Positions 25,832 through 34,515 of a stretch of DNA of 49,776 nucleotides are shown piece by piece. The DNA comes from Candidatus Melainabacteria bacterium (GTDB lineage: Bacteria > Cyanobacteriota > Vampirovibrionia > Vampirovibrionales > Vampirovibrionaceae). How positions within the stretch are numbered: the first letter of the stretch is position 1; the number at the start of each line of letters is the position of its first letter. Position numbers and translations under genes: made by a program. Below the pieces are notes generated by a model that worked only from the letters and a program-made list of their open reading frames with translations, had not been told where the DNA came from and made no database searches. The DNA lies in NCBI GenBank assembly GCA_902168245.1, contig CABHPA010000071.1:1-49776 (forward strand). The letters run 5' to 3'.

Positions 25832-27601
25832 ATGCCTGATGAAACCCTGAACCCACCGCCTCAACTGGCGCCGGAACGACTGGCCGGGCTGGACGAAGAA
25901 GCGCTTTGCCAGCTCGGCGCATCGGTGAACCGCGATTACCAGAACTGGAAGCAATCCCGCGCCCGCCTGGAAAATAAATGGCGGGAATGCTGGGAAGCCT
26001 ACCTGTGCGATGTGCAGTCCCTGTATACCCAGGCCGATGACGATTCCGCCGACCGTAGCCGCATTGCCCGCCCCGTGCTTTATGAGGCCGTTGAGGCGAT
26101 CCATGCGAATCTGCTGAACGCCATGTTCCCGGCCAACGAACGTTTTTTCAGTGTCATCGGGAAAACCGAGGCCGATCATGCCAACGCGCGGGCCATTGAG
26201 GAATTTTTGCGAAGCAAGCTGGAGGATGCCAGTTTCATTGAAAAATACGCCTTGTTCCTCAAGCAGGCGGTCATTACCGGCAACACGGTAGCGGCGGTTC
26301 CCTGGCGGCGCACTCGGCAAACCCGACGGGTCGAACAGCCGATTACCCTCTTTGGCGTCACCGTAGGCTACCAGAAAACCCAGCAAGAGAAACTGATTTA
26401 CAACGGCCCGGATTTTGAGGTGCTGGATATTTTCGATTTTTTGGTAGACCCGGACGCTACGGATTTCGAGCAGGCCAAGGTGATTCGCAAAGTGGAGCGC
26501 ACCTTACGGGAATTGCGACAAAACCCGGCCTATACCAACCTGGAGGGCTTACAACCCAACACCGCCCATGCCGATGCGGATGAAGCCAATAAGCGCTCCC
26601 GGCGCCGAACGTTCGGCTTGGATGAACCGTTGAACGAAAACCAGGCCATTCCCAAAATCAGCCTGCTGGAAGCCTGGGGCGATTTTGAGGCAGGCGATCA
26701 AATCTATCGCAATTACGTGTGCGTGGTGGCCAACGGCGGCACTGTCATTCGGTTTGAACCCAACCCGTATGACCATGGCTGGAAGCCGTTTATTTTCACC
26801 AATTTTATCCCGGTTCCCAACGAGATTTACGGTATCGGGGCCATTGAAAAATCACTGGGCCTGCAACACGCCATTAACACGCTCACCAACCAGAAACTGG
26901 ATGTGATCAACCTCTCCATTAATTCACCCTTTACCTATTTAATTAACGATGACGTGTTCGATCCGGATACGGTCGTAACCCAGCCCGGTGCGTTGATTCC
27001 GGTGAAAAGCCACGATACTCTGCAACCGATTCAATACCTGAATAATTTTACGGTGGCCTTTACCGAAATCGCGGATTTAAAGGCGGAAGCCCAGGAAGCC
27101 ACCGGGGTGCTGAAATTCTTCGCGGTAGGCGACAACATGCCGCCCCGCACGGCCACCGAGGTAAACGCCCTGCTGAATACCGGGACGCAAAAATTCTCCT
27201 CCTTCTTATCGCACCTGGAACACACTTCGCTGGAGCCATTTTTACGAATCGTGTTTGAAAACGCCCGGCAATTCGTACGGGAGCCGGAGAGCCTGCGGGT
27301 CTGCAACCGGGACGGTACATTGGCGTTTCGCATGATGTTGCCTGAGCTGCTGAAAACCGCCGAATGCCATTTTCGCATTGATGGTTCCAGGGGCATGCTG
27401 CTGAAAGAGCAGGAATTGAAATCCATCTCCACGTTTTTGCAACTGGCAGAAAGCTCTCCCAGCCTGCGCGGGCAGGTGGACTTCACCGCGCTGTACCGCA
27501 AAATTTACCGCAGGCTGGGCTTTACGGATGAAGCGGAAATTTTCATTTCGCCGCAACCCGGCGGGGAAAACGCGGAAAATTCCAACAACCCGGACGCTTA
27601 G
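25832..27601 (+). CDS. Phage portal (head-to-tail connector) protein
   Basis: A 589-residue protein of the podovirus connector type. Features include an N-terminal helical region with WRECWEAYLCDVQSLY, the ALFLKQAVITGNTVAAVPWRR block typical of the wing/stem, and the later EAQEATGVLKFFAVGDNMPPRTATEVNALL segment that recurs in portal tunnel-loop regions. Such proteins form the dodecamer at one capsid vertex through which DNA passes. The ribosome-binding site AGGAG is ideally spaced. It opens the cassette; in P22- and T7-like phages a terminase gene would be expected close by, but none is seen. Confidence 0.85.
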   Translation: MPDETLNPPPQLAPERLAGLDEEALCQLGASVNRDYQNWKQSRARLENKWRECWEAYLCDVQSLYTQADDDSADRSRIARPVLYEAVEAIHANLLNAMFPANERFFSVIGKTEADHANARAIEEFLRSKLEDASFIEKYALFLKQAVITGNTVAAVPWRRTRQTRRVEQPITLFGVTVGYQKTQQEKLIYNGPDFEVLDIFDFLVDPDATDFEQAKVIRKVERTLRELRQNPAYTNLEGLQPNTAHADADEANKRSRRRTFGLDEPLNENQAIPKISLLEAWGDFEAGDQIYRNYVCVVANGGTVIRFEPNPYDHGWKPFIFTNFIPVPNEIYGIGAIEKSLGLQHAINTLTNQKLDVINLSINSPFTYLINDDVFDPDTVVTQPGALIPVKSHDTLQPIQYLNNFTVAFTEIADLKAEAQEATGVLKFFAVGDNMPPRTATEVNALLNTGTQKFSSFLSHLEHTSLEPFLRIVFENARQFVREPESLRVCNRDGTLAFRMMLPELLKTAECHFRIDGSRGMLLKEQELKSISTFLQLAESSPSLRGQVDFTALYRKIYRRLGFTDEAEIFISPQPGGENAENSNNPDA

Positions 27602-27625
27602 CCCCAACCGGAGGATGGCCAATCC

Positions 27626-27919
27626 ATGCTGAAAGCCCACAAACAACTTTCGCTGCGGGAACGCGCGGCCCTCTTCGCCAGCCTGATTCGGGAACCCGGC
27701 TGGGAACTGCTGCGACACTCCTTCCGCCCCGAAATCCGGAGCCGGATTACGGATAGCGACGCCAGGGACGCCTTCCTGTATGAAGCGATCCGTGCGCAGG
27801 TGATCCAGGAAATTTTCTCGACTCCCGACCTGGTGATTCAACAGGCTGAACGGGCATGGGCTCGCCAGCCAGCCGTGCAGGACGAAGCCCGGAGCGAGTC
27901 TGGAGACGAGCTTACCTGA
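27626..27919 (+). CDS. Small phage-cassette protein, unknown
   Basis: A 97-residue, charged, helical protein (LSLRERAALFASLIREPGWELL; later YEAIRAQVIQEIFSTPDLVI). No recognisable domain, TM segment or signal. It lies 24 bp after the portal gene with GGAGG upstream. Its size and place between portal and scaffold would suit a minor head protein, but that is only position. Confidence 0.65.
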   Translation: MLKAHKQLSLRERAALFASLIREPGWELLRHSFRPEIRSRITDSDARDAFLYEAIRAQVIQEIFSTPDLVIQQAERAWARQPAVQDEARSESGDELT

Positions 27920-27965
27920 GCCGGTTCTGCCTTTTGTCATGTTCATGTAAATTCGAGGACGCATC

Positions 27966-28538
27966 ATGAGTGAACCCAATCCCGCCGACAGCACCACTTC
28001 CGCTTCGCTGGCAACCCCATTGACCCAACCAGACCAAGCCCTTTCATTACAGGATCTCCCGCCGGAAAAAGCGCTGGAATTGCTGGTCAAAAATCCGGTT
28101 AACTTTGTGCAAAGCATCGTCAACAGCGCCGCGCAAGTCCATTTGGCGGATTTGCGCGAAGAAGCCGAACTCCGTGGCGCGTTGAACCTTTTCCGTAAAA
28201 CGCACCCGGAATTCAGCCGATTTGAGCCGTTCATCATGCAGGAGGTAGTGTCCCTGCTGCAAAACGATCCGGATGGGGCTATCGATCCATGGGACACGTT
28301 GCTGGAAAAAGGGCTGCAACAATTCCGCGAAAAATTCGTGCAGACCGTGCAGGAAAGCCAGGCCACGAACAGCGGCGCACCGGAAGATCCGCCCTACATG
28401 GAATCGGGCGCGAACCGGGTCGTACCCGAAATGCCGCAACATTTTACCCGCGAACAAATTTCCAAAATGTCCATGCAGGATTTTTTGAAAAACGAGTCCG
28501 CCATTAACGCCGCCCTGAAAGAAAGACGCATTCGCTGA
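27966..28538 (+). CDS. Putative scaffolding protein
   Basis: A 190-residue acidic, Gln/Glu-rich, helical protein without TM segments, encoded immediately before the coat gene. The C-terminus ends in a short basic helix (FLKNESAINAALKERRIR), as in scaffolds whose C-terminal basic helix touches the coat protein. Internal sequence HPEFSRFEPFIMQEVVSLLQ recalls capsid-assembly proteins. Function is inferred from position and composition. Confidence 0.55.
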   Translation: MSEPNPADSTTSASLATPLTQPDQALSLQDLPPEKALELLVKNPVNFVQSIVNSAAQVHLADLREEAELRGALNLFRKTHPEFSRFEPFIMQEVVSLLQNDPDGAIDPWDTLLEKGLQQFREKFVQTVQESQATNSGAPEDPPYMESGANRVVPEMPQHFTREQISKMSMQDFLKNESAINAALKERRIR

Positions 28539-28587
28539 AACACAAGCCCCAACCCGCCAATCCGCACAATAAAAAGGAGAAACCGAC

Positions 28588-29424
28588 ATGGCACTATCCA
28601 ACTTCATTCCGGAAATCTGGAGCAAAAAGCTGCTCAAAATTTTTGATAAAACCGCCGTCATGGCCAACCTGGTCAACCGGGATTTCGAGGGCGATATCCA
28701 GAGTGCGGGCGACGTGGTGCATGTGCGCACCTTCGGCGATGTGACCGTGAACAACTATACCCGCGATATGACCATCTCCTTCCAGGCGCTTACCGACCCG
28801 ATGGTGGATCTGTCCATCGATCAGCAAAAATACTTCGCCTTTAAAGTAGATGACCTGGACAAGGCCCAGTCCAACATCGACATTCTGGAAGGCTATGCGG
28901 GCCGTGCGGCCATCGCCATCCGCGACATCGTGGATTCCCGCCTGATTGGCCACTATACCGACGTGGATTCCGGCAACGTGATTGGCACCGATGTGGCACC
29001 CATTACACTGACCAGCAGCAACATTTACAGCTACATCACCCAGCTCGGCGAAACGATGGACAATTGCAACATCCCGCAGGAAGGCCGCAACCTGGTGATT
29101 ACGCCAAAATTCAAGACCATGTTGCTGCAATCCACCGAATTCACCCGCGCCACCTCGCTGGGGGACAACGTCATCCAGAATGGTTATATTGGCAACGTGG
29201 CGGGCTTTGCAGTACACGTGACGACCAATAATCCGGCGGTCAGCGGCGTGGTTAATTTGCTGGCCTTTACTCGCGATTACGTCAGTTTCGCCAGCCAGGT
29301 GAGCCAGATTGAAACCGTGCGCCCCTACAACATGTTCGCGGACGCGGTGAAGGGCCTGTACCTGTATGGCTCCAAGGTGATGCTGCCCACGGCGGGCGCG
29401 GTGCTGAAAGCCACCGATTCCTAA
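28588..29424 (+). CDS. Major capsid (coat) protein, P22-like group
   Basis: A 278-residue protein beginning MALSNFIPEIWSKKLLKIFD with NLVNRDFEGDIQSAGDVVHV, the pattern of HK97-fold coat proteins of the P22 coat type (N-arm helix, then a beta hairpin). IDQQKYFAFKVDDLDKAQSN is another hallmark. The C-terminal part includes AVHVTTNNPAVSGVVNLLAF and VRPYNMFADAVKGLYLYGSK. The length is short for P22 (430) because there is no insertion domain. A strong AAGGAG precedes the ATG. It should be the most highly expressed gene of the cassette. Confidence 0.88.
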   Translation: MALSNFIPEIWSKKLLKIFDKTAVMANLVNRDFEGDIQSAGDVVHVRTFGDVTVNNYTRDMTISFQALTDPMVDLSIDQQKYFAFKVDDLDKAQSNIDILEGYAGRAAIAIRDIVDSRLIGHYTDVDSGNVIGTDVAPITLTSSNIYSYITQLGETMDNCNIPQEGRNLVITPKFKTMLLQSTEFTRATSLGDNVIQNGYIGNVAGFAVHVTTNNPAVSGVVNLLAFTRDYVSFASQVSQIETVRPYNMFADAVKGLYLYGSKVMLPTAGAVLKATDS

Positions 29425-29549
29425 ATTCGTTTCCCGATTCAAATTATTTTCCGTTCACTTTCTCCCTTTCTCTTTCTGCCGGGCGGTGTCGATGCAAACT
29501 TCGGCGCCGCCCTTTCTTTGCCCCAAAATCACGAACACGCGAGGTGAAA

Positions 29550-29780
29550 ATGGACTATTCCCACCAGCCGCAAAAAGCCCTTCAGGACGATCATCGCCCA
29601 CCGGCGGATATTTACTCCGAAACCGCCGTATGGCTGTGCGAAAACCGAAAGACCCGCTTCAGAACCAGAATTCACGGCGCGCTGGCCCAAATCCTCAAAA
29701 AATACCCGGCGGATTACCGCCTGAAATTACTATCTGTAAAGGAGCAACGCCATGAGCAACCTGCTGCAACTGGTGAATGA
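29550..29780 (+). CDS. Small phage-cassette protein, unknown
   Basis: A 76-residue basic protein (AVWLCENRKTRFRTRIHGAL) starting at ATG 29550 with GAGG upstream. It overlaps the next gene by 29 bp. No domain recognised. A competing frame from 29486 has no ribosome-binding site. The 125-bp gap after the coat gene holds C/T-rich sequence but no clear terminator. Confidence 0.5.
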   Translation: MDYSHQPQKALQDDHRPPADIYSETAVWLCENRKTRFRTRIHGALAQILKKYPADYRLKLLSVKEQRHEQPAATGE

Positions 29781-30393
29781 GGTTCTGCGGCGAACCGGGC
29801 AAGTGGAGGCCTCCACGCTGGCGGACGCGCAAACGCCGGTGGCTCAGGCCCGCGACTTTTTGAACGAAACCTATGTTGAAATGCTGCAACGGCTCCATTC
29901 GCAACGGTTCATCCGGCAAGGCTCGCTGAACACCGCAAACGGCACGGCCAATTACACGCTGGCCGCCGATGCCGAGATTAATTCCCTGCTGGCGGATTCC
30001 GTATTGGAAAACGCTTCCAAACAGGTGTTGCAAGAGGTGGATTACAGCTACCCCGTTTCGCATCCCGGCATGGCCAACGGCAGGCCCACCTGTTTTTATC
30101 GCTCCGGCGATCAGTTTTATTTGTTCCCGGTGCCGGACACGGTTTACACCATTCAATATCAATACCTGGTGAAACCGGCTGCGCTCGCTAGCGATGGCGA
30201 TACCACGGAATTGCCCGTGGAATGGGAAAAAGTGCTGATATTAGGCGCACAGGCGCGATTGGAAAACTTTTTAGGGGAATCCGGCGAGGACACCTACGCG
30301 CTTTACCGCGACGGGCTGAGCCAGCTAAAAAGTCGCGCCAGGCTGAAGCCCAGAAGTCGCATGAAAGGCTTTTACCGAGGCAATGCCGGATAG
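29752..30393 (+). CDS. Head-tail adaptor (P22 gp4 / T7 gp11-like)
   Basis: A 213-residue protein of the connector-adaptor type. It begins with helical LLQLVNEVLRRTGQVEASTL and ARDFLNETYVEMLQRL, then beta-rich sequence (RQGSLNTANGTANYTLAADA; RPTCFYRSGDQFYLFPVPDT) and a terminal helix with YRDGLSQLKSRARLK. This arrangement of helices with a central strand region and position right after the coat gene is common in podoviral proteins that ring the portal and close the head. AAAGGAG precedes the ATG. Confidence 0.7.
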   Translation: MSNLLQLVNEVLRRTGQVEASTLADAQTPVAQARDFLNETYVEMLQRLHSQRFIRQGSLNTANGTANYTLAADAEINSLLADSVLENASKQVLQEVDYSYPVSHPGMANGRPTCFYRSGDQFYLFPVPDTVYTIQYQYLVKPAALASDGDTTELPVEWEKVLILGAQARLENFLGESGEDTYALYRDGLSQLKSRARLKPRSRMKGFYRGNAG

Positions 30394-30404
30394 GAGCATG
30401 AACG

Positions 30405-31946
30405 ATGGAAACCTTTCGTTTTTTTGAAAACACGGGCGGCATGAACCTGCGCATTAACGATGTGACGCTCGCCAGCGGGGAGGCCGAGGAAATTACCAAC
30501 CTGCACGCCACCAGCCGGGGAAGCTGGTCCAGCAACAACGCGGGGTATATTCATTTAAATGGCGGCGCGCCCTTAAACAGTGGGGCCAGCGTAACCGGAT
30601 TGTATGAATACGTGACCCTAGGCGGCGCCAGCTACCTGATGGCCGTGGCGGGCGACAAACTCTACACCTTTGAACCCAGTCTAGGAACCACCACCGAATT
30701 AAGCGCCTCCCTCACCGCCGGGCAGCGCATGGATTTTGTGACCTTTAAGGGCTTATTAATTGCATGCAACGGCGTGGATTCGCCCCAAAAATGGGACGGA
30801 ACTAATCCTGTTGCAGCATTGGGAGGATGGCCGCCAACCATCGCCGGAATCACCCCCGGAAATCCGTCCATCGCGGAAATTTTCGCCAACCGGCTGGTTT
30901 TTTCAGGCGATAGCGATAACCCGTCCATGGTGTATTTATCCGAGCTGGAAAACGCCGAGAATTTTACGCCCGGCATTGGGGCAAGCTCGGCGGGGGCGTT
31001 GCAGGTCTCGCCCGGCGACGGGGAAAGAGTTACCGCCCTGAAAACCCTGTTTTTACCCATCAACAACGAAGAAGTGCTGGTGATCTTCAAGGAGCGTTCC
31101 ACGTATATTTTATCCGGCAGCGATGCTGACTCGTTCGCGCTGCAAAAAATTTCCGACGAGTTCGGGGCGGTCAGCCCGCTCAGCGTTATTCTGGTGGGCA
31201 ACGAACTGATGTTTTTATCGCAGGAGGGTATTACGTCGCTTTCCACCGCCACCGCCCAGGGCAACATTACTACCGGCTTTCTGTCGGATCAGATCCGGCC
31301 CCAAATTGCCACCTTGAACCGCTTCCAGCTTTCCGGCAGCTTTGCCGTACATCTGCGGAACCGGCAGGAAGTCTGGTGGTTCGCACCAGACGGCAGCGCC
31401 ACCCAGAACCAGACCGTGCTGGTTTACAACTATGGCATTAACCGCTGCTGGAGCAAGCGAACCGGCATTACAGCGGCCTCCGGCGTTTCCATGAACGGCA
31501 ATTTATATACCGGGACTTACGACGGCGTTATCCAGCAGCAATTGACAGGCAACAGTTACAACGGGCAACCGATTTGCTGGACGTACCGCACGGGCTTTCA
31601 GGATTTATCCTCGCCCCGGCTGCGCAAGCGCATTAAAGATATTGAGCTGTTTCTCAAGCAGATTTCCAACGTGAATGTTACGGTCAACATGTACTGGGAT
31701 TTTCGGCGCGGCTCCAGCCAGCGGCAAAGCCGGGTGCTGAAAGTGGTGCCGGACGCTTCCAGCAGCATTTACAACACGGCGATATACGGACAAGACGCTT
31801 ACAACGTGGCCGGAAGCTCTATTTTCCGGTTTATGCCCGCCGGATCAGGGCGGTATTTCCAGTTGGAACTGACAGGGCAGGACGCCGACAAGCCGGTGGA
31901 AATAGAGGGTTGGACCATTACAGCACGCTATGGAGGGTATCGTTAA
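30405..31946 (+). CDS. Tail hub / DNA stabilisation protein (P22 gp10 / T7 gp12-like)
   Basis: A 513-residue beta-rich protein. Successive blocks such as LYEYVTLGGASYLMAVAGDK, LYTFEPSLGTTTELSASLT and MDFVTFKGLLIACNGVDSPQ, then VYLSELENAENFTPG and EVLVIFKERSTYILSGSDAD, look like blades of the beta propeller found in podoviral tail nozzle or stabilisation proteins. It follows the adaptor gene as gp10 follows gp4 in P22. In virions this protein keeps packaged DNA in place and anchors fibres. Confidence 0.72.
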   Translation: METFRFFENTGGMNLRINDVTLASGEAEEITNLHATSRGSWSSNNAGYIHLNGGAPLNSGASVTGLYEYVTLGGASYLMAVAGDKLYTFEPSLGTTTELSASLTAGQRMDFVTFKGLLIACNGVDSPQKWDGTNPVAALGGWPPTIAGITPGNPSIAEIFANRLVFSGDSDNPSMVYLSELENAENFTPGIGASSAGALQVSPGDGERVTALKTLFLPINNEEVLVIFKERSTYILSGSDADSFALQKISDEFGAVSPLSVILVGNELMFLSQEGITSLSTATAQGNITTGFLSDQIRPQIATLNRFQLSGSFAVHLRNRQEVWWFAPDGSATQNQTVLVYNYGINRCWSKRTGITAASGVSMNGNLYTGTYDGVIQQQLTGNSYNGQPICWTYRTGFQDLSSPRLRKRIKDIELFLKQISNVNVTVNMYWDFRRGSSQRQSRVLKVVPDASSSIYNTAIYGQDAYNVAGSSIFRFMPAGSGRYFQLELTGQDADKPVEIEGWTITARYGGYR

Positions 31947-31948
31947 CC

Positions 31949-33115
31949 ATGTCTCAAATTTCACGCCTGCGCGACGCGGAAATATCCAACGGCAACCTGA
32001 TTAACGCCGATGACATCGACGCGGAACTCAACCAGTTGGTATCCGAGTCCAACAGCCAGGACACCCGGCTCACCAGCCTGGAATCTTCGGCCATGACTAT
32101 TGCGGGGGTCAAAACGTTTTCCGCCGCGCCCAAAACCGATCAAATCGATGAGCGTACCGCCGATACGGGCGTGACCATCGATTCAGTACTGCACAAGGAC
32201 GGCTATATAAAAGTGTCTCCCACCGCCGGGTATGCCCCGTCCGCATCGGGCGAGCTGGGCTACGACAGCACCTCCAACACCTACAAGGTGATGGAAAACG
32301 GCGTGGCCAAAACGCTGAATACCGCCGTCTTCTCGATGCTGTCCAAATCTTCCGCCTATACGGCAGTGGCTACCGACAAGGGCGCATTGTTCCTCTGCAC
32401 ATCCACGTTTACGCTGAGCCTGACCACTGCCGCAACCCTGGGCAGCGGCTGGTTCTGCGAAGTGCGCAACGACGGTTCAGGCATCATCACCATCGACCCC
32501 AACAGCACGGAAACCATTGACGGTGCGCTGACAATCACCGTATATCCGGGTGAGGCGTTTAAAGTGGTTTGCGACGGAAGCAACTTTAAAACAGTCGGCA
32601 GGCCCAAAGGCTGGATCCCGCTGGCATCGGCAACCGCCAGCTCGGCCACTTCCGTGGATTTCACCAGTTTCATCAATTCCGATTTTGATGAATACGTGCT
32701 GCTGGGCGAATACGTGCTGCCTACAACTGATGCCGTGGACGCCTATTTCCGGGTTTCCACCAACGGCGGCAGCAGTTACCTGGCAGGCACGGAATACACC
32801 TACACCGCCGTTGGCGTGGACACCGTCGGAACCTCTGGCTCGGCGGGCGCGCAAATCAAGATGAACCGGGTCTCCATCGGCAACGCGTCCGGGGAGGGCA
32901 TGGATTTTGAAATTCGCCTCACCAGGCCGTGGGGCGGGCAATCGGTCAAGGGCATCCGCTGGTTCGACAACTACCGCAATACGGCGACCGGCACGGAAGG
33001 CCATATGGGTAGCGGGCTGATTTCCACGTCATCCGCCATCAACGCGGTGCGCTTCCTGTTTTCCAGCGGCAATATTTCCCAAGGTAGCTTTAAATTGTTT
33101 GGAGTGAGAACCTGA
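31949..33115 (+). CDS. Tail fibre protein
   Basis: A 388-residue protein from the ATG at 31949, just after the previous stop with GGAGG upstream. The N-terminal part (ISNGNLINADDIDAELNQLV, then SQDTRLTSLES) is a coiled trimer-like attachment region; IAGVKTFSAAPKTDQIDE and TGVTIDSVLHKDGYIKV are repeats common in phage fibres. The remainder is Ser/Thr/Gly-rich beta structure ending FKLFGVRT. It is the only receptor-binding candidate in the cassette and is fairly short. Confidence 0.75.
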   Translation: MSQISRLRDAEISNGNLINADDIDAELNQLVSESNSQDTRLTSLESSAMTIAGVKTFSAAPKTDQIDERTADTGVTIDSVLHKDGYIKVSPTAGYAPSASGELGYDSTSNTYKVMENGVAKTLNTAVFSMLSKSSAYTAVATDKGALFLCTSTFTLSLTTAATLGSGWFCEVRNDGSGIITIDPNSTETIDGALTITVYPGEAFKVVCDGSNFKTVGRPKGWIPLASATASSATSVDFTSFINSDFDEYVLLGEYVLPTTDAVDAYFRVSTNGGSSYLAGTEYTYTAVGVDTVGTSGSAGAQIKMNRVSIGNASGEGMDFEIRLTRPWGGQSVKGIRWFDNYRNTATGTEGHMGSGLISTSSAINAVRFLFSSGNISQGSFKLFGVRT

Positions 33116-33432
33116 TGACAGATCGTTACATAAAACTGGTTAACGGCGTTGAAATGGACATGAGTCCCGATGAAATCGCCCAGCGGCAGGCCGAGGAAAA
33201 CGCATCACCCGAACCATTGCCCCTGTCGGAGCAATTAAACCAGTTGTTTGCCACTTTGCCGCAGGAACAACAGGCCGATTTATCACCCCTGAAAGCCGCC
33301 GTCAAACTGGAACTGGAGCAAAATCAAACCGAGATCGCCCGCCTGATTATTGAACGGGCCACCATTCCCACCGAACTGGAAAGCCTGCGGCAAAGCATGC
33401 TGGCCCTATTCCCGCCCGCAACCACGCCCTAG
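33115..33432 (+). CDS. Small phage-cassette protein, possibly fibre-associated
   Basis: A 105-residue acidic helical protein whose ATG overlaps the fibre stop (ATGA), so translation is coupled. It begins TDRYIKLVNGVEMDMSPDEI, like short proteins encoded after tail fibres, but no fibre-assembly chaperone domain is recognisable. Confidence 0.6.
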   Translation: MTDRYIKLVNGVEMDMSPDEIAQRQAEENASPEPLPLSEQLNQLFATLPQEQQADLSPLKAAVKLELEQNQTEIARLIIERATIPTELESLRQSMLALFPPATTP

Positions 33433-33446
33433 AAACGGACACTGTT

Positions 33447-33719
33447 ATGGAACTGCTATCCCAATACAAACATTACGTAACCCCCGCGCTGGTTTCGGTC
33501 TTAACGGTCAGCTTGCTGAAAATGGGCATTTTCGTCACCCACGGCGACCTGGAGCAATCCCTGCGCACCCTGGAAGGCAGCCTGCGCTCCGAATACGCCA
33601 CCCGGCAGGATATCGACGATATCAAATCGCTGCTCAACCGGCTGGACGCCCAACTTTCCCGCCTGGATGACCGTATCAACCACGAGCGGCTGAATCGCTT
33701 CCAGAAGGAAGGGCGCTGA
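33447..33719 (+). CDS. Small membrane-anchored coiled-coil protein, possible holin or spanin-like
   Basis: A 90-residue protein with one hydrophobic segment (about residues 10-29, TPALVSVLTVSLLKMGIFV) followed by a heptad-rich charged helix (LEQSLRTLEGSLRSEY; LLNRLDAQLSRLDDRIN). A single N-terminal anchor with a coiled coil recalls Rz/spanin-type or some holin proteins, and it sits directly before the endolysin, whose start overlaps its stop (TGATGA). The role in lysis is inferred from context. Confidence 0.6.
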   Translation: MELLSQYKHYVTPALVSVLTVSLLKMGIFVTHGDLEQSLRTLEGSLRSEYATRQDIDDIKSLLNRLDAQLSRLDDRINHERLNRFQKEGR

Positions 33720-34099
33720 TGATGGGTGAGAGTCCCCGTAAGGTGCAATTAACCACCCATTTCAACCTGTCGGAATTCCTGCATGGGGATGACCCGCTGC
33801 CCCCGCCGTGGATTCTGGACAACCTGTACCGGCTGGCGAACCGGCTGCAAGTCATTCGGGATCTGCTGAATAAGCCCATCATCATCAATTCCGGCTACCG
33901 CACCAAGGCGCATAATCTGGCCGTGGGCGGGCAACCCAACAGTTTCCACCTTTCCGGCATGGCGGCGGACATTGTGGTTTCCGGCATGCCCGCCCCGCAA
34001 GTGCAGCGATTTTTAGCCAACTGGTCTGGTGGGCTGGGCAGTTACACACATTTCACACATGTCGATATCCGTCCCAATCGCGCCCGATGGTCTGGTTAA
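33719..34099 (+). CDS. M15-family peptidase endolysin
   Basis: A 126-residue zinc peptidase of the D-Ala-D-Ala carboxypeptidase-like M15A/Peptidase_M15_3 type. The INSGYRTKAHN motif, zinc ligands His77 and Asp84 in SFHLSGMAADI, and the catalytic and zinc residues in THVDIRP (His114, Asp116) are complete. It lacks a cell-wall-binding domain and a signal peptide, so export would need a holin-like partner, perhaps the protein encoded just before it. It cuts peptide cross-links of peptidoglycan. Confidence 0.85.
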   Translation: MMGESPRKVQLTTHFNLSEFLHGDDPLPPPWILDNLYRLANRLQVIRDLLNKPIIINSGYRTKAHNLAVGGQPNSFHLSGMAADIVVSGMPAPQVQRFLANWSGGLGSYTHFTHVDIRPNRARWSG

Positions 34100-34173
34100 A
34101 CCGATTTGTCGAATCAATCGTCATCCGGCGCATTTTGAACGTACGCTTAAAGCCCTTCAAAAAAGGAGAATTC

Positions 34174-34431
34174 ATGACCCTCCGTAACATCACCCATTTT
34201 TTAGCCCAAAAAGCCCTGGGCAAAGAATTAGCGGTGGCTATCCTGCTGCTGCAAACCATCGCCAGCGCCCTGCAAACCAGGAACGTCGGTGATATCGCCC
34301 GCTTCGTTTACGGCAAGCTGCCAGACAATTGGCGGCAACCCAAAGGCCCAGCCACCGAAACCGAATTTGTGGACATGATCCAGGCCGGGCAACTGTTCCT
34401 GGGTAAAGTACAAGCCGTATTAAAACCTTAA
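34174..34431 (+). CDS. Small protein at the end of the cassette, unknown
   Basis: An 85-residue protein from ATG 34174 with a strong AAAGGAG. It has one moderately hydrophobic helix (AVAILLLQTIASALQ). A longer frame reaching back to 34087 overlaps the endolysin and lacks a ribosome-binding site. It is the last gene before the terminator; a holin role is possible but unsupported. Confidence 0.6.
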   Translation: MTLRNITHFLAQKALGKELAVAILLLQTIASALQTRNVGDIARFVYGKLPDNWRQPKGPATETEFVDMIQAGQLFLGKVQAVLKP

Positions 34432-34470
34432 CCGCCAACTCCCTACCCCTGTCTCTCATCATCTGCTTCC

Positions 34471-34513
34471 GCCCGTCCGGTAGTCGTTTCGGCTCACCGG
34501 GCGGGCTTTTTTC
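34471..34513 (+). terminator. Rho-independent terminator of the phage cassette
   Basis: GCCCGTCCGG pairs with CCGGGCGGGC (10 bp with one T-G pair) around a 16-base loop and is followed by six T. It ends the rightward cassette just before the convergent hydrolase gene. Confidence 0.85.
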
Positions 34514-34515
34514 TT

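Larger units (their letters stand above)
25709..34513 (+). mobile_element. Podovirus-type structural and lysis gene cassette (incomplete prophage or domesticated particle locus)
   Basis: About twelve tightly packed genes on one strand run in the order portal, unknown, scaffold-like, coat, unknown, adaptor, stabilisation protein, tail fibre, unknown, membrane/coiled-coil, M15 peptidase, unknown, terminator. The order portal-scaffold-coat-gp4-like-gp10-like follows P22-type heads. All frames are open and ribosome-binding sites are good. No large terminase, integrase, repressor, recombinase, replication gene or obvious attachment repeats are visible, and both flanks are ordinary host genes. The exact limits are not marked by repeats; the ends given are the first hairpin and the terminator. 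Confidence 0.85.

Noticed and set aside
25709..34513. Interpretation as a tailocin (headless tail bacteriocin)
   Set aside because: A coat protein, portal and scaffold-like gene are present and there is no contractile or long-tail gene set.
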